Made by a program: the position numbers and the translations under genes
DNA from: Granulosicoccus sp045106475
GTDB taxonomy: Bacteria; Pseudomonadota; Gammaproteobacteria; Granulosicoccales; Granulosicoccaceae
Length of the DNA stretch: 64,000 bases
NCBI GenBank assembly: GCA_045106475.1
Contig: JBGCEO010000001.1
Span: 36,516 to 100,515, forward strand
Direction of reading: 5' to 3'
The notes under the pieces: model-generated
Told to the model about the DNA's origin: nothing
What the model saw: the letters and a program-made list of their open reading frames with translations, nothing else
Databases searched by the model: none
Shown here: piece by piece, positions 1 to 8,548 of the stretch
How positions within the stretch are numbered: the first letter of the stretch is position 1
Layout: each line of letters begins with the position of its first letter

Positions 1-424
1 GTATGTTATCAATGGCATCGATAACCGCATCGAAATCGCGATCGAGATAATGCGACAGATTTTTTTCGGCAAGAAAATCATCTTCTGCCTGCACATCACA
101 ATCCGGATTGATAGACAGCATGCGCGCCTGCATGGTTAAAACCTTTGACCGATCCACCGTATCGTGCAGGGCATGCAGTTGCCGATTGATATTGCTAGTG
201 GAAATATCGTCGTGGTCTATCATCGTAATGTGACCCACACCCGTGCGGGCGAGAGCCTCTGCGGCCCAGGACCCCACACCACCAATACCGACAACGCAAA
301 TGCGCAGCCGTGAAAGACAGCGATAGGCTCGAACTCCGTACACCCGTGATAGCGATGCAAAAGAAGTTGCTTCAGATGCTGCACCCACAGCCTGTTCTGG
401 GACGTTAAATGGCGGCAAAGTCAT
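1..424 (-). CDS. tcdA: tRNA threonylcarbamoyladenosine dehydratase TcdA (N-terminal part)
   Basis: Only the first 141 codons lie in the window; the gene continues past position 1. The product belongs to the ThiF/MoeB/E1-like family and closely matches the start of TcdA (CsdL). That enzyme uses ATP to cyclise t6A37 of tRNAs to ct6A. The nucleotide-binding glycine motif GIGGVGSWAAEALARTG follows about 45 N-terminal residues. It is followed by an acidic strand end (MIDHDD), the conserved NRQLHAL stretch and, near the edge, DAVIDAID. The start ATG (424-422) lies inside the divergent GIY-YIG gene, so the two 5' ends overlap by 16 bases. Family is clear; TcdA rather than another ThiF member rests on the SWAAEALARTG and NRQ-HAL context. 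Confidence 0.88.
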   Translation of the reverse strand, partial: MTLPPFNVPEQAVGAASEATSFASLSRVYGVRAYRCLSRLRICVVGIGGVGSWAAEALARTGVGHITMIDHDDISTSNINRQLHALHDTVDRSKVLTMQARMLSINPDCDVQAEDDFLAEKNLSHYLDRDFDAVIDAIDNI

Positions 425-681
425 CCAGGGATCAAGGCAATTGGCATGTGTATATAGTACGGTGTAATGACAAATCGCTGTACACCGGCATTACCACCGA
501 TCTGTCCCGCCGACTCGATGAACACAATAACTCGCCTCGCGGCGCAACGTACACGCGAAGCCGTCGACCTGTAACGCTTGTTTACTCGGATACGGCCATT
601 AATCGCTCAGCCGCCTGCCGACGGGAACGGGAGATCAAAAATCTGACCAAACTGGCCAAGGAACAACTTTTACTTGCCTAG
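409..681 (+). CDS. GIY-YIG domain protein, UPF0213/YhbQ family
   Basis: This 90-residue protein is a single GIY-YIG nuclease-like domain. It shows the paired strands HVYIVRC and SLYTGITTDLSRRLDEHN, then the Y-T-R-S-R-R-P segment and a basic helix (CRREREIKNLTK). Length and motif spacing match the YhbQ/UPF0213 group of stand-alone GIY-YIG proteins. Family members have been linked to DNA structure recognition, but no substrate can be inferred here. The ATG lies within the 5' end of the divergent tcdA gene. No later in-frame ATG precedes the conserved strand, so the overlap is probably real. Confidence 0.85.
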   Translation: MAAKSSRDQGNWHVYIVRCNDKSLYTGITTDLSRRLDEHNNSPRGATYTRSRRPVTLVYSDTAINRSAACRREREIKNLTKLAKEQLLLA

Positions 682-903
682 CAAAGGTGACAACTTAGGA
701 GTACACTGACAGATAGCTATTGATTGTGGATAGCCCCTGCCGAGGTTCTCCTGGTACCCGTCAGTATCGCAATCTGCCGCCTCGGCACCGGGCCGTGCGG
801 CATCAAACGATGTAAATGAAGCACCGCCAATGCGCTTTCAGCGCTGTTGGCTGCTTCGCCTTTGGTTGCATCGTGGCCTGAATTTGAACTTAGAGGTTTA
901 TAC

Positions 904-1176
904 GTGAAAAAGATGTTTGTTGGTGGTCTGCCACTTGAGTCTACGGAAGAGACTGTTACTGAAATGTTTAACGAATTTGGCAAGGTGCGTTCCATCAAAC
1001 TTGCCTCGGATGTTTTTACTGGTAAGTGCAAAGGATTCGGCTTTATTGAGATGGAAGGTCATGAGGCTCGTGCAGCCATCGCGGGCCTGAATGGCAAAAT
1101 CATAGGCGACAAGTCACTGAAGGTTCAGTTTGAAGAACCTCGGAAGGGTGGAAAACGCGGTGGTCGTCGTCGTTAA
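904..1176 (+). CDS. Small RNA-binding protein with one RRM domain
   Basis: A 90-residue protein with one RNA-recognition motif. RNP2 is KMFVGGL at the extreme N-terminus and RNP1 is CKGFGFIEM near residue 42. The tail is a short arginine/glycine/lysine-rich stretch (RKGGKRGGRRR). This is the usual form of bacterial RRM proteins, which bind single-stranded RNA and are often cold-induced. I chose the GTG at 904 because AGAGG (892-896) sits 7 bases upstream and the protein then begins directly at RNP2. A longer frame from 847 would add 19 residues of non-domain sequence. The preceding 222 bases (682-903) hold no recognisable gene. Confidence 0.85.
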   Translation: MKKMFVGGLPLESTEETVTEMFNEFGKVRSIKLASDVFTGKCKGFGFIEMEGHEARAAIAGLNGKIIGDKSLKVQFEEPRKGGKRGGRRR

Positions 1177-1195
1177 GTTTCAACAGTGAATCAAT

Positions 1196-1227
1196 AGCCA
1201 GCACAGCTACCCAAAATTGTGCTGGCT
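1196..1227 (+). terminator. Hairpin terminator candidate after the RRM gene
   Basis: A perfect 10-bp inverted repeat (AGCCAGCACA / TGTGCTGGCT) with a 12-base loop begins 20 bases after the RRM stop codon. It is followed by the T-rich stretch GTATCGTTTT. The stem is strong but the T tract is interrupted, so efficiency is uncertain. The remaining bases up to trmB at 1398 show no gene. Confidence 0.6.
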
Positions 1228-1397
1228 GTATCGTTTTATCGTTAATGACACCATAAACAAGCGTCTCTCCACCGTATTTGCTGCCTATAATCCGTAAATA
1301 GAGATTGGCCTGACTCGCTGCGCAACGCAGCATGGTTTTTGCTGTCATATCATCTTGAGGCTTGTTTTAGGGTGAGCCTCTTAACTACGGAGCAACG

Positions 1398-2138
1398 ATG
1401 GTCATCCCTGACAAGGTCAAAAATGACCGTCAGCCAATGATAGAAACCGACCGACAGGATCGACTAACCAGTCGTTCCATACGCAGTTTCGTGGTGCGCA
1501 ACGGCCGCACTACTCCAGCTCAGGCTGATGCTATAAAACGATTGATGCCCCGCTACGGGCTTCCCTACACAGACTCCCCGATCGATCTGAAAACGGCTTT
1601 CGGCAGCTCACGGCCAACGTGGATGGAAATCGGTTTTGGCAATGGTGATGTACTGATCAACATGGCCGGTAGCGACAAAATGGTCAATGTTCTGGGTGCA
1701 GAGGTACACACCGCCGGCATCGGCCACGCACTCATTGGAATAGAGTCCAAAGAGCTGAGCAATGTACGAATCGTTCAGCATGATGCGATGGAAGTACTCG
1801 AAAACATGCTCGAACCTGCTTGCCTGGACAAGGTTCTTTTGCTGTTCCCCGATCCCTGGCACAAAAAACGACATCACAAACGCCGCATTTTCCAAGCCGA
1901 TTTCCTGAACGCAGTTGCGCGTGTACTGAAGCCTGCCGGAATTTTGCACTGCGCTACTGACTGGGCAGACTATGGCCAATGGATGCTCGAACTGCTGGAA
2001 CAAGACGAACGCTTCTCGAACAATGCCGGTGTCGGCCAAGCATCAGAGAGACCCGAATGGCGACCTGTCACCCGATTTGAACGTCGCGGTCATCGTCTAG
2101 GACACGGCGTCACCGACCTACTGTTTACACGCAGCTGA
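1398..2138 (+). CDS. trmB: tRNA (guanine-N7-)-methyltransferase
   Basis: This 246-residue SAM-dependent methyltransferase makes m7G46 in the variable loop of tRNAs. The SAM motif is WMEIGFGNGDVL. The TrmB signature LLFPDPWHKKRHHKRRI lies at about residue 152, followed by the C-terminal motif (RPVTRFERRGHRLG). An N-terminal basic extension precedes the conserved SIRSFVVRNGR. The ATG has a CGGAG ribosome site 6 bases upstream. Its TGA is immediately followed by the ATG of the next gene, so the two are probably co-transcribed. Confidence 0.95.
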   Translation: MVIPDKVKNDRQPMIETDRQDRLTSRSIRSFVVRNGRTTPAQADAIKRLMPRYGLPYTDSPIDLKTAFGSSRPTWMEIGFGNGDVLINMAGSDKMVNVLGAEVHTAGIGHALIGIESKELSNVRIVQHDAMEVLENMLEPACLDKVLLLFPDPWHKKRHHKRRIFQADFLNAVARVLKPAGILHCATDWADYGQWMLELLEQDERFSNNAGVGQASERPEWRPVTRFERRGHRLGHGVTDLLFTRS

Positions 2139-3992
2139 ATGGAGCAGCTTACCCTCAGCCTCGAAATGTTGATGGTAATGGGCTTGTTGGCTGTTACGAT
2201 TGTGCTGTTCGCATTTGAGATTCTACGGGTAGACGTAGCTGCGATCTGTGTCATGGTCCTTTTAGGTCTAACGACCATGGTGCCCGGCATTGAGCCTATC
2301 ATTGCCCGCGACGAGTTGTTCTCCGGCTTTTCAAGTAATGCGGTGATCTCGGTTATTGCTGTAATGATCATTGGCGCCGGGCTGGACAAAACCGGATTGA
2401 TGGGCAAGCTGGCCACACTAATCCTGCAAAAAGGGGGCAAGACCGAACAACGAATCATTCCGCTTGTCTCGGGCACTGTGGCGTTCATATCAAGCTTCAT
2501 GCAGAACATCGGCGCGGCAGCACTCTTTCTCCCCGTGGTATCAAGAATCAGTGCACGCACCGAGATTCCCATGTCACGATTGTTAATGCCAATGGGCTTT
2601 TGCGCCATCCTCGGTGGCACGGTCACGATGATCGGCTCAAGCCCGCTGATACTGCTAAACGACCTGCTAATTTCATCTAATAAGATGCTGCCATCAGATC
2701 AACAAATGGAAACGTTTGGTCTGTTCGCTGTCACACCCATCGGGATTGCTCTGGTTATTACCGGCATAATTTATTTTATTCTCGCAGGTCGTTTCGTGCT
2801 GCCAACGGGCAGCACCAGCGATAGCGCTAGAACCTCGCGTGCCTCTGACTATTTCGAACAGCTTTATGGCATCAAGGGTGAGTTCGTTGAAATTCGAGTA
2901 ACCGACGATAGCCCGCAAGTGGGTATGACAATTCACCAGGTAGAAGAAAACCACCCGAATACGCCCATGATGCTGGCGCTATACAGTGGTGATGTTGTAA
3001 AAGTTCCACCGGATCGAGAAGAGATGATCTGGGTTAATACACGTATCGGACTGATGGGCGATCGTGAGCAAATCGAGGAGTACTGCAAAGAAAATAATTG
3101 GGAAATTCTCGGTGAGCCTGATCGATTTGCTGATGTATTAAACGCGCAACACGGCGGTATCGCCGAGATCGTTGTCCCGCCCGGTTCCAGCCTGATCGGC
3201 CAACCCATCGGTGATATCAAACCACGTCGAAACTTTGGTACCAACATTCTGCAGATCTTTCGCAATGAAGAGGTGATCAAACGTGGCTTTCGCGACCAGA
3301 TACTGCATGCCGGGGATACGCTCGTCGTACATGCGAGCTGGAAAGATCTAAAAGCGCTGTCGCGCAACAAAGACTTTGTAGTCGCAACCGATGTTAAATA
3401 CGAGGATTTACGTACTAACAAGATACGAGAGGCGGTGATTTTCTTTTCGATCGCGCTAGGACTTTTCCTGTTGACCGATAGCTTGTCGATCTCACTGCTC
3501 ACTGGTGCTGTGGGCATGATTCTCTCCGGCGTGCTTACCATCGATGAAGCCTATGACGCAGTCAGCTGGCAAACCGTATTCCTACTCGCCAGTCTTATCC
3601 CGCTAGGGATTGCAGTGGATCAATCGGGCACAGCTGCATGGATAGCTCAGGAAATACTCAATCTGGTAGGAGATGTACCCAACTGGGTTCTGCAAATTGT
3701 CATAGCCTTACTGGCTACCTTCTTCACGCTGGTGATGTCTAATATTGGTGCCACCGTTTTACTTGTTCCGCTAGCGGTAAATATCGCCATCGCCGTCGAT
3801 GCCGACCCCGCTGTATTTGCTCTCACAGTAGCCATCTCGACTTCAAATTCGTTTCTGATTCCCACCCACCAGGTAAATGCCCTACTTATGGGCCCGGGCG
3901 GTTATCAGGTAGCCGACTTCATGCGAGCGGGCGGCATCATGACGATTTTGTTTCTTGTTGTGAGCTTGTTGATGCTAAATCTGGTCATCTAA
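2139..3992 (+). CDS. SLC13-family permease with two RCK_C (TrkA-C) domains
   Basis: A 617-residue inner-membrane transporter. An N-terminal helical block (about residues 8-220) and a C-terminal block (about 430-617) flank a soluble insert (about 240-410). The insert holds two TrkA-C-like modules (FVEIRVTDDS..., AEIVVPPGSSLIGQPI). This is the arrangement of SLC13/DASS-type permeases such as YfbS-like proteins, expected to couple anion or dicarboxylate uptake to a cation gradient. The substrate is not readable from sequence. The ATG follows the trmB stop with no gap and no separate ribosome site, suggesting translational coupling. It converges with the next gene after 24 bases. Confidence 0.85.
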   Translation: MEQLTLSLEMLMVMGLLAVTIVLFAFEILRVDVAAICVMVLLGLTTMVPGIEPIIARDELFSGFSSNAVISVIAVMIIGAGLDKTGLMGKLATLILQKGGKTEQRIIPLVSGTVAFISSFMQNIGAAALFLPVVSRISARTEIPMSRLLMPMGFCAILGGTVTMIGSSPLILLNDLLISSNKMLPSDQQMETFGLFAVTPIGIALVITGIIYFILAGRFVLPTGSTSDSARTSRASDYFEQLYGIKGEFVEIRVTDDSPQVGMTIHQVEENHPNTPMMLALYSGDVVKVPPDREEMIWVNTRIGLMGDREQIEEYCKENNWEILGEPDRFADVLNAQHGGIAEIVVPPGSSLIGQPIGDIKPRRNFGTNILQIFRNEEVIKRGFRDQILHAGDTLVVHASWKDLKALSRNKDFVVATDVKYEDLRTNKIREAVIFFSIALGLFLLTDSLSISLLTGAVGMILSGVLTIDEAYDAVSWQTVFLLASLIPLGIAVDQSGTAAWIAQEILNLVGDVPNWVLQIVIALLATFFTLVMSNIGATVLLVPLAVNIAIAVDADPAVFALTVAISTSNSFLIPTHQVNALLMGPGGYQVADFMRAGGIMTILFLVVSLLMLNLVI

Positions 3993-4016
3993 GCAACACA
4001 CCAGAGCAAACTGCGT

Positions 4017-4697
4017 TCAGGGTTTCAGGCGCAACAACATTGATCGTGTGCGTCGAAACAGCGTCAGAACGCAACCAACAGCAAGCACCCAAAGCCCCAC
4101 TGTCATTATCAGGGTTGATACCTGCCCATCTGTGTTGTCTATAGGCAGTAGGTTGAGTACGGCGGCAATCACCGCTGCTACAGTCACCAAAGCCATACGA
4201 TGCGGCTTGGCCATGGGACCACTAAAATCCACCACGCCGTCAATCCCTTTACCCAGCTCTCGCACATAAGATACGAAAACCGCTAGTGCCGCCACTGACC
4301 AACCTAGAGATGGCCAACCGGCGGCGTAACCTACACCGACAAACACAAGGATATCGGCAATCCGGTCAGGGAGCTCGTTCCACACTGCACCATCAGCCGT
4401 TTGTTTACCCGCTTCGATGGCAACCATGCCATCCATCAGATTGCACAACAGGCGGAGTTGACAGGCAAAAGCAGCCAATATAAACCCGGCAGAGTGCTGC
4501 CACGATGAGCTCTGCGCAGTGGCATAAAAACAGACGCAAGCTATCAATGCGGCAAACACACTTGCCGCCGAAATCTGATTGGGCGTAATGGATGTGCTTG
4601 CCAGTAAACGCGCGAATCTCTGTGCTGCCACCGTGTTTCGACTGGCGAGCGGTCGTCTGTCTGCCAGTGACTCGTCAGAGCGCTCATGCTTACTCAT
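4017..4697 (-). CDS. CDP-alcohol phosphatidyltransferase family protein with variant catalytic motif
   Basis: A 226-residue polytopic membrane protein of the CDP-alcohol phosphatidyltransferase family. Such enzymes move a phosphatidyl group from CDP-diacylglycerol to an alcohol. The family motif D-x2-DG-x2-AR-x8-G-x3-D-x3-D is present in register but altered. Residue 86 is Asn for the first Asp, Asp89-Gly90 is kept, Ala93 is followed by Ile instead of Arg, Gly103 is kept, residue 107 is Asn for the third Asp, and Asp111 is kept. It is the last gene of a coupled trio. Its ATG overlaps the cdsA-like stop by one base (TGATG). The acceptor alcohol is unknown. Confidence 0.8.
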   Translation of the reverse strand: MSKHERSDESLADRRPLASRNTVAAQRFARLLASTSITPNQISAASVFAALIACVCFYATAQSSSWQHSAGFILAAFACQLRLLCNLMDGMVAIEAGKQTADGAVWNELPDRIADILVFVGVGYAAGWPSLGWSVAALAVFVSYVRELGKGIDGVVDFSGPMAKPHRMALVTVAAVIAAVLNLLPIDNTDGQVSTLIMTVGLWVLAVGCVLTLFRRTRSMLLRLKP

Positions 4698-5644
4698 CAG
4701 CTAGGATCCCATCCATAACGCACCAGATGAAAAAACACCGGTGCGGCAAAAAGCACTGAATCCAGGCGATCTATAAAACCGCCATGACCCGCTATCAGAT
4801 GCCCCCAATCCTTGACACCACGATCACGCTTGATAGCCGACAAGACCAGCCCACCCATAAAACCCATCAATGTGCAGACAAGCGAAAGTGCGGCAGCCTG
4901 CAACAGGCTAAACGGCGTAATCCACCACAGCATAGCGCCAATCAATGTTGCACTGAGAATCCCCCCTACTGCGCCTTCAACGGTTTTAGACGGAGAGAGG
5001 CGAGGAGCGACAGGCGTCTTACCTATAAGTTTGCCCCACACGTACTGCAAAACATCACTAATTTGAACAACTATCACCAGATAGGCAATCAGAAGTACCT
5101 GACGCCCTTCAAACCCCGGTATGTTCAAGGTTAATAAGGCTGGAATATGCGAAATACAAAACACACAGACCATCAAGGCCCACTGCGTTTCGGCCACTCT
5201 AACCAGGTACTGATCAGTACCACCACGAAGGGCCGCCAACATGGGTAACAACAGGAAAGCATAGACAGGGATAAAAATGGAATACAAGCCATACCACTCA
5301 AACCAGATAAGCGTGTATTGCGCAGGAAGAACGACAAAAAAAGCAGCCACCAGTGCCCAGTGATCACCGCGCTGGGTACTCGTCAGGGTTATGAATTCCC
5401 GCAAAGCCGCAAATGAACAGAATCCAAACAGCACTATCACGCCAGCCTTGCCGCCCAAAAATGCAAGGCCCAACAACACAACCATTGCCCACCAGGCATT
5501 GATACGAGCATTAAGGTTGTCAATTACCGCAGCATTTGCCGCTGTTTGACGCCGAGCTAATATTTGGCCAATGAAAGTTGCCACAATCAGAATCACTGCC
5601 ACACCCACAAGCAGCAACATCAGATCAGCGCGTGATTCGTTCAT
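4697..5644 (-). CDS. Phosphatidate cytidylyltransferase (CdsA-like)
   Basis: A 315-residue integral membrane enzyme predicted to make CDP-diacylglycerol from CTP and phosphatidic acid. The C-terminal signature of the family is complete: SAIKRDRGVKDWGHLIAGHG followed by GFIDRLDS. About eight hydrophobic segments precede it. It overlaps the upstream acyltransferase gene by 4 bases and the downstream CDP-alcohol transferase gene by 1 base, so the three are probably translated together. The enclosing trio suggests a specialised lipid route rather than the general cds gene, which is usually next to uppS and rseP. Confidence 0.87.
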   Translation of the reverse strand: MNESRADLMLLLVGVAVILIVATFIGQILARRQTAANAAVIDNLNARINAWWAMVVLLGLAFLGGKAGVIVLFGFCSFAALREFITLTSTQRGDHWALVAAFFVVLPAQYTLIWFEWYGLYSIFIPVYAFLLLPMLAALRGGTDQYLVRVAETQWALMVCVFCISHIPALLTLNIPGFEGRQVLLIAYLVIVVQISDVLQYVWGKLIGKTPVAPRLSPSKTVEGAVGGILSATLIGAMLWWITPFSLLQAAALSLVCTLMGFMGGLVLSAIKRDRGVKDWGHLIAGHGGFIDRLDSVLFAAPVFFHLVRYGWDPS

Positions 5645-6288
5645 GAGCTTGCCTGAGAATTAGCCAGACGCAGCAGTGCCTGCTGAGCACGCTGCAAAAA
5701 ATGATCTTTGGATTCAGATTCAGCAAGACATAGCGGCGCACCAAAAACAACTGTGCAGGCTAGTGGTACCGGTATGATTTCCCCTTTGGGCAGCACACGA
5801 TTCAGATTGTTGATCCATACAGGTACCAACTCGACATCAGGTCGGGCATTAGCCAAATGAAAAAGACCGCTTTTAAAGGGCAATAAAGTCTCATCACTGG
5901 TATTACGCGTACCTTCTGGAAACACGATCAACGAATCACCTTCATCCAGTGCAGATGCCATCTGTTGCACTGGATCCTGTTGACGCTTTGAATTATCCCG
6001 CTGTATCAAAACAGATCTGAACACATCACATCCGATAAAACGCCTTATTGGCGATGTCAACCAATAGTCAGCGCCTGCCACAGGTCGTGTTTGCGCTCGG
6101 AGGCGAGGTGGCAGGACAGTCCACAGTAGAACAAAGTCACCATGACTACAATGATTGGCAAAATAAACTCGCTGTTGTTCTCGCGGCTCCACACCAGCCC
6201 AGCTTGCGCGCACGGCCGTTACAAAACGCGCAAAGACAACGATACAGCTGGCGCATAACTCTGCCAACAGTGCTCTGCAAGCTTGCAT
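5641..6288 (-). CDS. 1-acylglycerol-3-phosphate O-acyltransferase-like protein (PlsC family)
   Basis: A 215-residue membrane-associated acyltransferase. The HX4D catalytic motif appears as NHCSHGDF, and the acceptor-binding motif is FPEGTRN. A hydrophobic N-terminal helix is present. Known members acylate lysophosphatidic acid to phosphatidic acid. Here the product would feed the overlapping CdsA-like enzyme. A second PlsC homologue at 12345-13082 sits in the conserved glyS-gmhB locus and is the likelier housekeeping enzyme. The gap to the upstream DUF3857 gene is 7 bases. Confidence 0.85.
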   Translation of the reverse strand: MQACRALLAELCASCIVVFARFVTAVRASWAGVEPREQQRVYFANHCSHGDFVLLWTVLPPRLRAQTRPVAGADYWLTSPIRRFIGCDVFRSVLIQRDNSKRQQDPVQQMASALDEGDSLIVFPEGTRNTSDETLLPFKSGLFHLANARPDVELVPVWINNLNRVLPKGEIIPVPLACTVVFGAPLCLAESESKDHFLQRAQQALLRLANSQASS

Positions 6289-6295
6289 GCTTACC

Positions 6296-8470
6296 TCAAT
6301 GTGAGTGTGCGGATTTTTTTATCCTGGAATCGATCCATACTAAGCCCACGCAGACCAACAATAACACCATTATACAAGCTACAAGTGCCAGCCAATTGAT
6401 TCTACTTGCTTCATCCATCCCTATTGTTGTGGACAGAGCAGCCTTCAGGGTTGGCGTATCCTCGATGTAGAATGATGCTAAATCGGTGATGATATCCACT
6501 GATTCTGCAAACTCCTGCAGATCTTTGGCGGCCACCTCATTACTTAGAGTCCGAAATCGAAACACGACAGTCAGACTGGTGTTGTCTTCATTGACAGAGG
6601 ATTGCTTACTAAACGACATCCAGTCATTACTAAATTCTGCATCAAGATCATCCAGGCGATAGTTGTCAGGCATGGTCACCTGCCAGGTCTCCTCAATAAC
6701 AATCGGATGCACCAACTCAAAAGGTTGTTGCCTGTCGCTAACATCTTCGGGTGATTCGAGAAATGAGATGATTTCGTCTGCGTAAAGCCAACGATATCGA
6801 TCTACATTCTCATCAGACACCCAAAAATCACTAATAGTGTACTGCTCCTTGACCAGCATCTTGTCACCGGCAGAATCATCAATAACAGGAACACCTCTGG
6901 ACCTCGTTTCTGAAAAATATCCTTGATAGTATTCCAGATAAGAATTACCCATGGCCTTTAAGCCCTCTGTATCAAGCTTGTAACGTACACTCTCTGCCAG
7001 ACGTCCAAACTTGATAGTGTCAATATCAAGCGACACTTTGGGCTGATTGCTCACCGGAGCATCAGAGTTTGGAAGAGATGTTACGTCCGATTCCGCTGGA
7101 GTGATACGTATGTCCTTAGTCACTGACATGATGTATCGTGAGCGACTGTCATCCATCTCAACAAGACCCGTTGTTTCGGGTGCAAGAATAAGCGCCAATC
7201 CATAATCGGGTTCATGCAACTCTCCCAGACCACCTGACTGATAGCTGCGCGTAGGATCAATAAAGTGATCAGTATCCTCAAAATGAACATGTACAATTAC
7301 ATGATTAAAGGCATGCATGCGATAGGGATAATTTGCAGCTTCAAGGCCGCGTCGAGTATTTACCAACGCAGGCTGTGCTTTTACGCCGAGCTCTTTAAGC
7401 AAGGCAACGAGTAAAAGCGCTTTGTCTTTACAATCACCGAATCGTCTGCTCAGTGTCTCTTCGGGGCGGGACGGCCAATGGGAGTTCTTGCCCAGTTCCA
7501 CTCCGAAATAGCGCACCTCATCCTGCACCCATCGCAAGGCGGCACCAATTTGATGTCTTGGATCATCATGGGCACTTTTGATGACACTGGCGATGGTCAC
7601 TATCTCGGCATTGCTGTTATCAGGCATCTGATACATCGGATATACCCAGTCTACAACCGAACGCCAGTCCTTCATATCGCTAAACACGATGGTGCCACGG
7701 TTGTAATGCCAACTGGGTACATCATCTTCTATAGAAAATTCAGGAACGCCAAGTTGATCAATTATGATCTCCTGAACACCATTTTCATCTTTGATGACCA
7801 GAGGCACATCTGCGCCCCTTACGCGACGATTAAAGGGTTTGTCCGAGCGAGTCAGGATGCGCGAATACTGCCGATCAGTAGCGGTCCATAGCTCTGTGTG
7901 GATACGAAACTCACGGTGGCCCTGGTAGATCGGGTTCTCACCTGAGATCGTGTAGGAATAACGCACCGTATCACCGGGACGAATATCATCAAGAACGATG
8001 GCCAAGGTTCGCGTTCCATCATAGATCAGCTCCGAACGTTCCTGCTCGGTACGAAGCAAATCAAAGCGCGCCGTATTGAGCTTGCTGATTAGCTTGTTAC
8101 CGCGCTGCACCATAAGCTCGTGAAGCTGTAGGTGTTCGTAGCTTGGGTCAAACGAGATCTCTATGTCGGAGTAGTTTTCGACGCCATAGCGATTGGTCAG
8201 CGTATATTCGCTGGCATTGAAATGCTCACTCTCGCCTTCAACGGTGCCATTGTATTGAAAGTCATGCAGCCGGCTATGGAAACCATGAGAGTCCTCACCA
8301 GTGGGGACCAGATCAGGATCGAAAGCAACAACGGGCTTAACCCAGGCAGGTATAGGCGCCAGCACATAGCCTTCTGTATCTGCGACTGCATAGGTCGCAC
8401 TGAAAACTAACAATATCAGGCAAGACAGCCGATTGCTTAGTGTCTTGAACGCAGGTAAGAAACAACCCAT
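6296..8470 (-). CDS. DUF3857 / transglutaminase-like domain protein, exported and membrane-anchored
   Basis: A 724-residue protein. Residues 1-30 form a signal peptide ending ...SATYAVA. A DUF3857 module follows (about 40-230). Next comes a transglutaminase-like core with the cysteine/histidine/aspartate pattern: RRFGDCKDKALLLVALL, then AFNHVIVHV and FIDPT. The C-terminus has one membrane helix (ALVACIMVLLLVCVGLVWI) and a short basic tail, so most of the protein faces the periplasm. The longest frame begins with TTG at 8536. I chose the ATG at 8470 because it gives a normal signal peptide; neither start has a clear ribosome site. Function is unknown; the family is often found near envelope genes. 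Confidence 0.78.
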   Translation of the reverse strand: MGCFLPAFKTLSNRLSCLILLVFSATYAVADTEGYVLAPIPAWVKPVVAFDPDLVPTGEDSHGFHSRLHDFQYNGTVEGESEHFNASEYTLTNRYGVENYSDIEISFDPSYEHLQLHELMVQRGNKLISKLNTARFDLLRTEQERSELIYDGTRTLAIVLDDIRPGDTVRYSYTISGENPIYQGHREFRIHTELWTATDRQYSRILTRSDKPFNRRVRGADVPLVIKDENGVQEIIIDQLGVPEFSIEDDVPSWHYNRGTIVFSDMKDWRSVVDWVYPMYQMPDNSNAEIVTIASVIKSAHDDPRHQIGAALRWVQDEVRYFGVELGKNSHWPSRPEETLSRRFGDCKDKALLLVALLKELGVKAQPALVNTRRGLEAANYPYRMHAFNHVIVHVHFEDTDHFIDPTRSYQSGGLGELHEPDYGLALILAPETTGLVEMDDSRSRYIMSVTKDIRITPAESDVTSLPNSDAPVSNQPKVSLDIDTIKFGRLAESVRYKLDTEGLKAMGNSYLEYYQGYFSETRSRGVPVIDDSAGDKMLVKEQYTISDFWVSDENVDRYRWLYADEIISFLESPEDVSDRQQPFELVHPIVIEETWQVTMPDNYRLDDLDAEFSNDWMSFSKQSSVNEDNTSLTVVFRFRTLSNEVAAKDLQEFAESVDIITDLASFYIEDTPTLKAALSTTIGMDEASRINWLALVACIMVLLLVCVGLVWIDSRIKKSAHSH

Positions 8471-8548
8471 GGGTATCGCAGCAACTGTTTGAACGAGCTC
8501 AAGTTCTTTGTCGGCGATAAAAGTGACTGACTGCAAATTTTTAGAACA

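Noticed and set aside
717..1031. 104-codon minus-strand frame across the RRM gene
   Set aside because: It overlaps the well-supported RRM gene including its RNP motifs and has no family features.
2933..3541. 202-codon open frame antisense to the SLC13 permease gene
   Set aside because: It is a shadow frame of the permease, with no domain or start signal of its own.
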